From positions 1-56,399 of the forward strand of contig CAYZCX010000008.1 in the NCBI GenBank assembly GCA_964477195.1: a DNA stretch of 56,399 nucleotides, in the 5' to 3' direction. The notes beneath the pieces were generated by a model. It searched no databases. It had not been told where the DNA came from and was given only the letters and a program-made list of their open reading frames with translations. The position numbers and the translations under genes were made by a program. Shown here piece by piece: positions 49,087 through 56,399 of the stretch (positions are counted from its first letter, which is position 1; every line of letters begins with the position of its first letter). This DNA is from JALRBM01 sp964477195. Lineage in GTDB: Bacteria > Patescibacteriota > Saccharimonadia > Saccharimonadales > Saccharimonadaceae.

Positions 49087-49980
49087 TTACCGAACTCTTG
49101 ATCGAATAAACTCACGGAGATCAGGCCCAAGCTCTTCGTGCGCCAGCCCAAAGTCAATCACTGTTTTCAAATACTCCAATTTATCGCCCGTGTCGTAATA
49201 TGTCCCGTTTTTCACCTGGTATGCATAGTACCCATAACCATCGTCAATCATAGCCTGCATAATTGGCTGGAAAGTAAATTCGCCTTGGCCATCAAAGGTT
49301 TCGTATGCCTTGTCGAGATATTCAAAGAAATTCCCCGGAAGCAAATAGCTACTCACCGAGGCCAAATCCGATGGAGCATTGTCCTTACCTGGTTTTTCAA
49401 CAATATGCGACATCTTGAGTAATCCATCTTCGATTGCCTGCCCGGCTGCAATGCCGTATCGACCGTACTCACTGTCATCTTTTACTTTCTTGCATGACAA
49501 TACCGCACCGTCCATCTGCTCCGACACTGCGATCATTTGACTAAATCGACTTGGGGATGCAAGAATGAAATCATCTGCCCAAGTGTAAATAAACGACTCA
49601 TCCTTGCCGATCAAGTGTGCTGCACTCATCAAAGGAGTCGCATTTCCGTACGGACCTTTCTGACGAACGTAAATAAAATTCGCCATATTTGACAATTGAT
49701 CCAGCTCGTCAATAAAATGCTGTTTTTTGGGTCCACCGGCACGAAGATTCGCCAGCAAATCCTCATTTGATACGTCAAAATGATCCTCAATAGCACGTTT
49801 GTTGCTACTTCCAACAATAATAATATCCTTGATGCCAGCGTCGACAAGTTCTTCGACGACATACTGAATAATCGGCTTGTCGATGAGCGGAATCATCTCT
49901 TTTGGCATAGCCTTTGTCTGTGGCAAAAATCGTGTACCAAATCCTGCTGCAGCAATAATCGCTTTGGTTGGTCGTTTCAT
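49087..49980 (-). CDS. galU: UTP--glucose-1-phosphate uridylyltransferase
   Basis: Makes UDP-glucose from UTP and glucose 1-phosphate. The 297 residues have the nucleotide loop AAAGFGTRFLPQTKAMPKEM, IDKPIIQYVVEEL, the metal Asp in WADDF and VEKPGKDNAPS, all typical of GalU. AGGAGG precedes the ATG. Together with the phosphoglucomutase at 11767-13536 it completes the route to UDP-glucose for envelope glycans. Confidence 0.96.
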   Translation of the reverse strand: MKRPTKAIIAAAGFGTRFLPQTKAMPKEMIPLIDKPIIQYVVEELVDAGIKDIIIVGSSNKRAIEDHFDVSNEDLLANLRAGGPKKQHFIDELDQLSNMANFIYVRQKGPYGNATPLMSAAHLIGKDESFIYTWADDFILASPSRFSQMIAVSEQMDGAVLSCKKVKDDSEYGRYGIAAGQAIEDGLLKMSHIVEKPGKDNAPSDLASVSSYLLPGNFFEYLDKAYETFDGQGEFTFQPIMQAMIDDGYGYYAYQVKNGTYYDTGDKLEYLKTVIDFGLAHEELGPDLREFIRSRVR

Positions 49981-50072
49981 AATTATTCCCTCCTCTTTGC
50001 GGTTGTCATGTACTCGGTAATATCCGTTTGTGCTAAAGTTCGAGGTCGCTTCTTTTCGGGCGACCCTTTTGC

Positions 50073-51521
50073 TTATAGCTTTTCGCGGATTAATTTTTGT
50101 GTGAGTGCCGGATTTGCCTTACCTCCGGACTTTTTCATCACTTGTCCTACGAGATAACCAATTGCTTTATCTTTCCCAGCTCGTATATCATCGAGTGATC
50201 GTTTGCTTGCCGAATCAGCCAAAACTTCGTCAACAATCGCAGCGATTGCTGATTCATCGCTTACCTGGAGAAGATTAAGTCCCTCGGCTGTTTCCCGAGC
50301 TGTTTTATTATTTGAGAACAGTTCAAGAAACACTTCTTTTGCAGCCGTACTACTTAGCTCTTCTGCCTGGACCATTTCAGAAAGTTCAATATATACGTCC
50401 AGAGAACGTGGTTGCAGATCAATAAATCCACCTTCCTCGGCACCGCCCATAGCACTCGCAAACCAATGTGCGACTCGTTTTGCGTGATCATTACCTGCCT
50501 TGTCTTGTACTTCAGTCACCAACGTAGCATACTCGCGGGTCGAAAGTAGCGACTCAACAACAGAGCGATCGAGCTCAAGCGTCACCCATTTTTCACGATA
50601 CACAGGTGGTAAGTCCGGCACGGTTGCTTGAATTTCTTTGATTTCCTCTCTTGTTAGAACAATTGGAGGAATATCAGCATCGGGCATGTAGCGATAATCT
50701 TGTGCATCTTCTTTTGAGCGCTGACTACTTGTCTTTTGATTGGCATCATCCCAACCACGAGTTTCTTGTTTTACTTGACCGCCATTTTCAAGAAGCTCTA
50801 CCTGACGACGAAATTCATATTCTGCGGCTCGCTCAATACTTCTAAATGAGTTGAGATTTTTTACTTCAGCACGCGTGCCAAGTTCACTTGCACTCTTAAG
50901 GGCAATCGAAAGATTTACGTCAAATCGCATATTGCCATGATAAAGGTCTCCGTGTGTCACGCCCGCATATGTCATAAGGCGATGAAGCTCAGCGGCGTAG
51001 GCCTTTGCTTCGGCAGCCGAATGAATATCAGGCTCGGAAACAATTTCGATAAGCGGCGTTCCCGCTCGGTTAAGATCGACGAGGCTATAATCACTAAAGT
51101 GCGTCAGTTTTCCCGCATCTTCTTCCATATGCGCGTGGTGAATGCGGACCCGAACACTCGTGCCATCTTCGAGCGGTGCCTCTATGTGACCTGCCAGGAT
51201 AATTGGCTGGTACATCTGGGTCGTCTGATATCCTTTTGGAAGATCGGGATAAAAATAATGCTTTCGGTCAAATCGGCTCACAGGCGCAATTTCGGCGTTG
51301 AGCGCTTTGCCCGCCTTAATCGCCAAATCGACAGCCTTTCGGTTGAGCACAGGAAGCATTCCGGGTAATCCATAATCAATAGGGCTCACAACGCTATTTG
51401 GCGCTTTGTCACGCGCATCATTATCTGCAAAACTAAATAATTTCGTATCCGTTGCAAGTTGAACATGACACTCGATGCCAATTGTCATTTCGTACTTATT
51501 CAAAATCTCATCTGTCAGCAT
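50073..51521 (-). CDS. gatB: Asp-tRNA(Asn)/Glu-tRNA(Gln) amidotransferase subunit B
   Basis: The tRNA-binding and kinase subunit of GatCAB, which amidates misacylated Glu-tRNA-Gln and Asp-tRNA-Asn. Full length (482): MTIGIECHVQL at the N-terminus, DLPKGYQ, HAHMEEDAGK, DLNRAGTPLIEIVSEPD, the kinase domain to about 295 and the YqeY-like C-terminal domain. The ATG overlaps the stop of the HEPN gene as TAATG, so translation is coupled. Confidence 0.97.
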   Translation of the reverse strand: MLTDEILNKYEMTIGIECHVQLATDTKLFSFADNDARDKAPNSVVSPIDYGLPGMLPVLNRKAVDLAIKAGKALNAEIAPVSRFDRKHYFYPDLPKGYQTTQMYQPIILAGHIEAPLEDGTSVRVRIHHAHMEEDAGKLTHFSDYSLVDLNRAGTPLIEIVSEPDIHSAAEAKAYAAELHRLMTYAGVTHGDLYHGNMRFDVNLSIALKSASELGTRAEVKNLNSFRSIERAAEYEFRRQVELLENGGQVKQETRGWDDANQKTSSQRSKEDAQDYRYMPDADIPPIVLTREEIKEIQATVPDLPPVYREKWVTLELDRSVVESLLSTREYATLVTEVQDKAGNDHAKRVAHWFASAMGGAEEGGFIDLQPRSLDVYIELSEMVQAEELSSTAAKEVFLELFSNNKTARETAEGLNLLQVSDESAIAAIVDEVLADSASKRSLDDIRAGKDKAIGYLVGQVMKKSGGKANPALTQKLIREKL

Positions 51522-51940
51522 TAGATCGCCCCTACATCCTTCAGTGCTTGCTTAAAGCCAGCGAGCGCACGCCTCGCATCATCGTACCCCACATGGACAT
51601 CGGACTCGTGTGCAATTTGATTTCGCAGTTTATGAGCCGACCATACATTATTGGCATTACTCCAAGTATTTTTGAGTAGCTTCATCCGCTCGCCCATCGT
51701 TTCGCCTTTGACTCCGCGTTCGCGTAGCGCCTGATCGAGAAGTTTATCGGCGTTAAGCACCGTCAAGTGATAACTCGATACCTCATCACGCTTCAAGCTC
51801 GACTCAATCTGAAGCCATTTGGAACGATATTTCTCAACGTCAAGCCCAACAGGACCTCGCTTCGTTAGAGTAATCACGATAATCAGCAAGATACCAACCA
51901 CTAAAATACCGATCATGAATGCAAGCAATGTTCCGTCCAT
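51521..51940 (-). CDS. Membrane-anchored HEPN-like protein inside the gat operon
   Basis: A 139-residue protein with one N-terminal membrane helix (about 5-26) and an all-helical cytoplasmic domain. The helix KLRNQIAHES carries Arg106-Asn107-x3-His111, the Rx4-6H signature of HEPN RNase domains with the usual polar residue after Arg. HEPN domains cut RNA, often tRNA, in toxin-antitoxin and defence systems, though some only bind nucleotides. It overlaps gatA (TAATG) and gatB (TAATG) by one base each, so all three are translated in step. A function in tRNA handling at the membrane is inference. Confidence 0.6.
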   Translation of the reverse strand: MDGTLLAFMIGILVVGILLIIVITLTKRGPVGLDVEKYRSKWLQIESSLKRDEVSSYHLTVLNADKLLDQALRERGVKGETMGERMKLLKNTWSNANNVWSAHKLRNQIAHESDVHVGYDDARRALAGFKQALKDVGAI

Positions 51941-53343
51941 TATTTTTCCTCCAGTGAATCAGCAAGCGCCAACAAATTAGCATCGGATTTTCGTTGACCC
52001 ATCAATTGAACTCCTATAGGTAAGCCTTCTCTGCTCAGACCGACAGGAATACTTATTGCAGGAAGGCCAGCCAGACTCGCAGGCACCGTCATAATATCTG
52101 CAAGATACATGCTAACCGGATCTTCAGTATTTTCACCCAATCCAAATGCCGGAGTCGGCGTCACGGGGCCAATGAGGACATCAAACTGGCTGAATAGATC
52201 ATTAAAAGCATCAATTAATATCGTGCGTGCTTTCTGTGCCTTTAGATAATATGCATCAAAGAAACCACTCGAAAGAACATAGCTTCCGATCATAATACGC
52301 CGCTTGTTTTCAGTCACAAACCCTTGGTCCCGCGTTTTACCATATAGTTCCGCAAGCGTCTTGACACCTTCCGCGCGTTTACCATAACGAATACCATCGT
52401 ACCGCGCCAAATTGCTACTTACCTCAGCAGGCACGACCACATAATACACAGCAAGGGCGTACTTTACAGACGGCATACTCACTTCTTCGACTGTATGCCC
52501 AGCGGCGCGTAATTTATCAGCATATTCGAGCGTCTTTGCCCGCACATCTTTATCAACATCATCGGTCATAAACTCTGTAATAAGTCCGATTCTTTGTCTC
52601 GGTGTTGCCGTCTTGATAGGTTGGAAGAAATCAGGCAATGTGGTCATATCGTTTTTGTCACGGCCGCTCATGACCTCCATCACCAATGCTGCATCAGCCG
52701 CATCCTTCGTAAAACAGCCGATGCAATCAGTACTGCTCGCCATTGCTACCACACCGTACCGGCTTACCGTCCCATACGTCGGCTTGACCCCAACGACTCC
52801 GTTAAAGCTAGCCGGCTGTCGGATAGAACCACCTGTATCGGATCCAAGTGCAAAAGGCACCACGTCAAGCGCTGTGACGACTGCTGATCCACCGCTGCTC
52901 CCTCCCGCAACTCTCGACTGGTCAATCGCGTTTTTCGTAGGGCCATAGGCAGAATTTTCTGTACTACCCCCATGAGCAAATGCATCGAGGTTGGCCTTTC
53001 CGATACAAATTGCGCCCTCGGCTTCCAACTTTTCGATGGATGTCGCTTGAAGAGGAGACTCAAAGCCTTCGAGCAGTTTGCTTGCAGCCGTCGTTGGCGC
53101 GCCAAATGCCATGAAATTATCCTTGGCGACAAAAGGCACACCTGCAAGCTTTCCGACATTTTCGCCGGCTTTTATTCGAGCGTCGATATCATCCGCCCTC
53201 GCAAGCGCCCGCTCTTTTGTCAGGCTCAAAAGAGCGTGGTATGCTTCTGTTTCTTCTGCCTTTTGAAACGCAGCCTCAACCTGAGCTCGAGCTGTTGTTT
53301 CACCATCTTTAATACGTTCTACTAAAGTAAATATGTGACCCAT
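51940..53343 (-). CDS. gatA: Asp-tRNA(Asn)/Glu-tRNA(Gln) amidotransferase subunit A
   Basis: The glutamine-hydrolysing amidase subunit of GatCAB. The 467-residue protein has the amidase-signature triad Lys74 (FVAKDN), Ser149 (GGSSGGS) and Ser173 (DTGGSIRQPA), at the exact spacing of GatA, and the Gln pocket region DNDM-like segments further on. It starts one base after the gatC stop and ends overlapping the HEPN gene. Confidence 0.97.
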   Translation of the reverse strand: MGHIFTLVERIKDGETTARAQVEAAFQKAEETEAYHALLSLTKERALARADDIDARIKAGENVGKLAGVPFVAKDNFMAFGAPTTAASKLLEGFESPLQATSIEKLEAEGAICIGKANLDAFAHGGSTENSAYGPTKNAIDQSRVAGGSSGGSAVVTALDVVPFALGSDTGGSIRQPASFNGVVGVKPTYGTVSRYGVVAMASSTDCIGCFTKDAADAALVMEVMSGRDKNDMTTLPDFFQPIKTATPRQRIGLITEFMTDDVDKDVRAKTLEYADKLRAAGHTVEEVSMPSVKYALAVYYVVVPAEVSSNLARYDGIRYGKRAEGVKTLAELYGKTRDQGFVTENKRRIMIGSYVLSSGFFDAYYLKAQKARTILIDAFNDLFSQFDVLIGPVTPTPAFGLGENTEDPVSMYLADIMTVPASLAGLPAISIPVGLSREGLPIGVQLMGQRKSDANLLALADSLEEK

Positions 53344-53344
53344 G

Positions 53345-53635
53345 TTAGAGAACTTTCGGTACCTTTATTTGATTATTGTGCTCATCAGGAGCAAGTGCAA
53401 GAAGTTGCTCTCTAGAGACATCGCTATTTTCTACGACATCATCTCGCCATACATTTTCAAGATCAGTCACTTGGTACGTCGGTGTGACGTTTTCCGTATC
53501 AAGCTCGGTGAGCAATTCGACATATTCAAGGATATTTGCGATATCGTTCTTAAGATTTCCGATTTCATCATCGGACAACTGTAAACTACTCAGCTGCGCC
53601 AAATGACGCACATCGTCGGCAGAAATTTGTGTCAT
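53345..53635 (-). CDS. gatC: Asp-tRNA(Asn)/Glu-tRNA(Gln) amidotransferase subunit C
   Basis: The 96-residue belt subunit that joins GatA and GatB. It has the family start DVRHLAQLSSLQLSDDEI, the helix NILEYVELLTELDTENV and the C-terminal WRDDVV segment. First gene of the gatC-gatA-HEPN-gatB operon. TATAAT (53643-53648 on the minus strand) lies seven bases from the ATG with no Shine-Dalgarno, indicating a leaderless mRNA. Confidence 0.96.
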   Translation of the reverse strand: MTQISADDVRHLAQLSSLQLSDDEIGNLKNDIANILEYVELLTELDTENVTPTYQVTDLENVWRDDVVENSDVSREQLLALAPDEHNNQIKVPKVL

Positions 53636-53662
53636 GGTACCTATTATACCTAACTCATGTGT

Positions 53663-54772
53663 CTATTCCCAGCGGAATACCTTGAAAGCAATGACATAGA
53701 TCACAATCATCCATGCACCGATGAGGCCAACCTGAGGCAAAATATCAATAAGATGCTTCCCTTCGGTTGCAATAAGTCGAATACCATCGATTACCGGAGT
53801 TAATGGCAGAAGTGCAGACACGTGCTGTAGCCAGTCTGGCATGATATAGCGCGGAAAGAATGTCCCCGAAAGGAACATCATCGGAAAGACCACAATATTC
53901 GAGAGTGGTGCGGCCTGACGCTCATTGCGCGCCCATCCACCAAGTGCGAGCCCAATTCCCAGTATCATCGTAATACCGAGGATAAGGAAAATTGCTAGCT
54001 CAAAGTAATTACCGACTACCTGCAACTTAAAGAACAGAATTGCGACGACGAACATCACCGCAAGACTCAAGAGTCCAATAATTGCCTGTCCGATCATCGT
54101 TGATAGGAAATATTGCCACACACGCAGCGGCGTCGTGCTAAGTCGACGGAGAATTCCCATTTTCTTAAGCTCGGGGAACACATTTACTGGCCCAAAGATT
54201 CCCATACCGATGATGGCAAATCCGAGCAGACCCGCAAATGTATAGTCAAACGCGCTCAAACTTCGCTCATTGAGCTTCTCCGAATTTACCTTAAAAGGAG
54301 TCTCGTTCTTGACGAACTGACCGTTCATAGCTTTGAATTGTCCATCCAAAATACTCGCAAGTGCTTGACCGGACTGTTCGTTATTTTGTGTATAGACGAC
54401 ATTCGCCTGACCGCTTGGAAACGCTTGACCCGTCTGTACCTTACCGAAGTCCTCGGGCAGTATGATTGCCGCGTCTAGTTCGGAGCGACTCATTTTATCC
54501 TTGGCGGCGTCCAACGTTTTCACATCTTTATTCACTTTCAACACATCACTTGATTCTGCTTTTTTGACAAAATCGGTCGCGACGCTTGTCGATGACTCAT
54601 TGATAAGCGCAACATTGAAGCTCAGATCTTTTGAGCCACTGTTGAGGCTTCCGAACACGAAGAGAAATATCAGTGGAAATCCGATGCCAAAAAAGAGTGC
54701 CAACTTGTCGCGGAAGAAACGTTTGGTGTTGATTTTTACAAATGTTCCGACAGTATATAGTGAGCGCTTCAT
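53663..54772 (-). CDS. ABC-2 type transporter permease
   Basis: The membrane half of an ABC exporter, 369 residues. One membrane helix near 25-42, a large outside loop (about 45-175), then five helices, with the ABC-2 signature region PLSNIVVFPMMFLSGTFFPRYIMP before the last two. This long-loop form is close to YhfS/LinH-like and antibiotic or lipid exporters. It starts one base after the ATPase gene. Substrate unknown. Confidence 0.9.
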   Translation of the reverse strand: MKRSLYTVGTFVKINTKRFFRDKLALFFGIGFPLIFLFVFGSLNSGSKDLSFNVALINESSTSVATDFVKKAESSDVLKVNKDVKTLDAAKDKMSRSELDAAIILPEDFGKVQTGQAFPSGQANVVYTQNNEQSGQALASILDGQFKAMNGQFVKNETPFKVNSEKLNERSLSAFDYTFAGLLGFAIIGMGIFGPVNVFPELKKMGILRRLSTTPLRVWQYFLSTMIGQAIIGLLSLAVMFVVAILFFKLQVVGNYFELAIFLILGITMILGIGLALGGWARNERQAAPLSNIVVFPMMFLSGTFFPRYIMPDWLQHVSALLPLTPVIDGIRLIATEGKHLIDILPQVGLIGAWMIVIYVIAFKVFRWE

Positions 54773-54773
54773 A

Positions 54774-55535
54774 TTATTGACCTTCCCTTAACTCTTTGCC
54801 CGTCAGATCGATAAAGACGTCTTCCAGATTTGCTTGCTCAACTTGCTGCTTCTTGGTAAAACCACGGCCAAGCAATTGCTTAATAAGATTTTTTGGAGTA
54901 TCGATAGCGACGATCTTCCCGTTGTCCATCACAGCGATCCGATCGCAGAGAATCTCCGCCTCATCCATATAATGCGTCGTCATAATCACGCTAATCCCTT
55001 TGTCACGTACTTTTTCGATCAGCTCCCAAAGGTGACGACGAGCCTGTGGGTCAAGACCGGTCGTTGGTTCGTCCAAAAAGAAAACTTTTGGACCATGGAC
55101 AAGCGCCGTCGTAATACTCAGACGCTGTTTTTGCCCTCCCGAAAGTGACTCAACATAGTCACCGGCTTTTTCTTCCAAGTCGACATCTTTTAGAAATGCG
55201 ACTGGATCGACTTTTTCACCATAGGCAGCGGCAAACATTTCGATGATTTCAGTGAGCTTTGTTTTGTCCTGAAAAGCGGGCGACTGCGGTTGGACGCCAA
55301 TTAAGTATTTTATTTTTTGTGGATCTTCGGCCACATTTACTCCATCGATGACGACTTCACCTTCGTCAATATCGCGGAGCGTCTCCATCATTTCAAGCGT
55401 CGTTGTTTTGCCGGCGCCATTTGGTCCCAAAATACCAAAGATCTCGCCTTTTTTTACCTCAAAACTGATGCCGTCGACCGCTTGCTTGTCTCCGTATCGT
55501 TTTTTGAGATTTTTTACTTTTACCATTGTACTCAT
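54774..55535 (-). CDS. ABC transporter ATP-binding protein
   Basis: The ATPase partner of the permease, 253 residues. Walker A GPNGAGKTT, Q-loop VQPQSP, signature LSGGQKQR, Walker B VFFLDEPTTGLD and H-loop TTHYMDEAE are all intact. The family (DrrA/CcmA-like) exports drugs, lipids or peptides. TACTAT ends seven bases before the ATG; it diverges from the Nudix gene with just 58 bases between starts. Confidence 0.95.
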   Translation of the reverse strand: MSTMVKVKNLKKRYGDKQAVDGISFEVKKGEIFGILGPNGAGKTTTLEMMETLRDIDEGEVVIDGVNVAEDPQKIKYLIGVQPQSPAFQDKTKLTEIIEMFAAAYGEKVDPVAFLKDVDLEEKAGDYVESLSGGQKQRLSITTALVHGPKVFFLDEPTTGLDPQARRHLWELIEKVRDKGISVIMTTHYMDEAEILCDRIAVMDNGKIVAIDTPKNLIKQLLGRGFTKKQQVEQANLEDVFIDLTGKELREGQ

Positions 55536-55593
55536 GGATAATATAGTACCACATTTCGTTTATTCTTTTTCACGAACATGGTACGCTACAATC

Positions 55594-56001
55594 ATGAATC
55601 TTCAGGTTGGTGTCAAAGTTCTTATCGAAAATAGTGATCAGCAGTTTCTTTTTCTGCACCGCGCAACCGCTTTTAGCGATGAATCCGAGGCACAGTGGGA
55701 TATTCCGGGCGGTCGTATTAATCCAGAAGAGCCTCTGCTTGATGCACTCGCGAGAGAAGTCCACGAAGAAACCGGTCTCAGTATAGACACTTCTCCCCGC
55801 CTCTTGGCAGCACAAGATATTTTTGTGACCCACGCCGACCTCCATGTCGTTCGGCTCACCTATCACGTATTCGGCGAAGGAACACCGCAATTAAGCGACG
55901 AGCATCAAGAAACAAAATGGATGGATACAGACGAAGCGCTTCAGACAAATCTTGACCCCTACGTAAAAGAAGTACTCGAACAACAAAAAAACGCCGCATA
56001 G
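55594..56001 (+). CDS. Nudix hydrolase
   Basis: A 135-residue Nudix pyrophosphohydrolase with a complete box, GGRINPEEPLLDALAREVHEETGL. The short single-domain form fits nucleotide or sugar-nucleotide clean-up; substrate is unknown. ATG 55594 is chosen because TGGTACGCT (extended -10) ends six bases upstream and the Nudix fold begins at once; longer frame crosses the divergent gene. The stop lies within the terminator hairpin. Confidence 0.93.
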   Translation: MNLQVGVKVLIENSDQQFLFLHRATAFSDESEAQWDIPGGRINPEEPLLDALAREVHEETGLSIDTSPRLLAAQDIFVTHADLHVVRLTYHVFGEGTPQLSDEHQETKWMDTDEALQTNLDPYVKEVLEQQKNAA

Positions 56002-56012
56002 GGCGTTTTTTT
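55984..56012 (+). terminator. Terminator of Nudix gene
   Basis: A-run, ACGCC, six bases, GGCGT and seven T. The hairpin contains the Nudix stop codon and may act both ways, towards the helicase gene. Confidence 0.85.
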
Positions 56013-56028
56013 GTATCAACGAATTTAT

Positions 56029-56399
56029 TTATCGTCCGTCGATGAATGTATGAGCGTGACCAGATGCACCACCACGACCAGTTCGACCGATACGGTGAAC
56101 GTAATCTTCGTACGTTTGTGGTGTGTCGAAGTTAATCACATGCGTCACATTTGGAATATCAAGACCACGTGCCGCAACATCAGTTGCGACCAGCACGCGA
56201 ACGCGTTCGTCCTTAAATTGCTTCAGGGCACGTTGGCGCTGTGATTGATTCTTGTTACCGTGAATCGCAGCAGATGGAATACCGCTGTTATCAAGATGGT
56301 CAGAAAGTCGTTGGACACCAAATTTTGTCTCACCAAATACGAGTACCTTTTCGTATTCTTTGTTGCTTAGCATAATCGTAAGGACTTCAACCTTATGAG
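56029..56399 (-). CDS. DEAD-box RNA helicase, C-terminal part
   Basis: The last 122 residues of a superfamily 2 RNA helicase; the gene continues beyond the window. The helicase C-terminal domain is clear: motif IV VLVFGETK, motif V VATDVAARGLDIPNV and motif VI HRIGRTGRGG with both Arg fingers. It ends soon after motif VI, so it lacks the long basic tail seen on many DEAD-box helicases. The exact family member cannot be named from this part. Confidence 0.93.
   Translation of the reverse strand, partial: HKVEVLTIMLSNKEYEKVLVFGETKFGVQRLSDHLDNSGIPSAAIHGNKNQSQRQRALKQFKDERVRVLVATDVAARGLDIPNVTHVINFDTPQTYEDYVHRIGRTGRGGASGHAHTFIDGR

Overview
The window looks like a chromosomal contig of a Candidatus Saccharibacteria (TM7, Patescibacteria/CPR) member. 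This is inferred from compact gene packing, a reduced bacterial core (dnaE, recG, radA, tyrS, gatCAB, clpC, nusA, rplS), a Gram-positive-type envelope gene set (bifunctional PBP, Ddl, CHAP hydrolase, no outer-membrane genes), a solitary PilB ATPase and several short unknown membrane proteins. The contig starts with ten bases identical to the end of an Illumina adapter. No rRNA, tRNA, CRISPR array, insertion sequence or prophage was recognised, and no gene-free stretch exceeds 300 bases.

Layout. Bases 1-1000 hold a truncated lipoprotein gene divergent from a HAD hydrolase. Bases 1034-5164 hold a CYTH-like gene divergent, across a perfect dyad, from a Ddl-like ATP-grasp ligase, a DegT aminotransferase and a D-Ala-D-Ala ligase. 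Bases 5163-7100 carry a VanX-type dipeptidase and two unknown genes, each with its own promoter and hairpin. Bases 7846-13536 (minus strand) form a pgm, recG, phospholipase C-like, rsmD and acyltransferase-like operon. A ZIP transporter, NodB deacetylase, tyrS and a bifunctional PBP follow. Bases 19353-25267 form a clpC, membrane metallopeptidase, radA and PIN/TRAM operon behind a perfect CIRCE element, with nusA upstream. Bases 26500-31300 mix repair and stress genes with small unknowns, including a 24-residue peptide gene. Then come a cupredoxin-like protein, a secreted HNH nuclease, an M1 aminopeptidase and an RNase HII-YraN fusion. Bases 36006-37571 hold three tandem paralogues of an unrecognised family. 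The rest holds rplS, malic enzyme, a divergent Nudix protein, pilB, a SPOUT methylase, a CHAP hydrolase, dnaE, four small envelope proteins, galU, gatC-gatA-HEPN-gatB, an ABC exporter, a Nudix hydrolase and the end of a DEAD-box helicase gene.

Two gene dialects alternate. Core genes are moderately AT-rich, and many have a -10 hexamer only 6-10 bases before the start codon, which suggests leaderless mRNAs. About twelve solo genes are clearly GC-richer, encode mostly unknown small proteins or lipoproteins, and have near-consensus -35/-10 promoters with 17-base spacers, strong Shine-Dalgarno sites and their own hairpins. These solo units, the three-paralogue array and the membrane HEPN gene stitched between gatA and gatB are the most promising candidates for undescribed biology.
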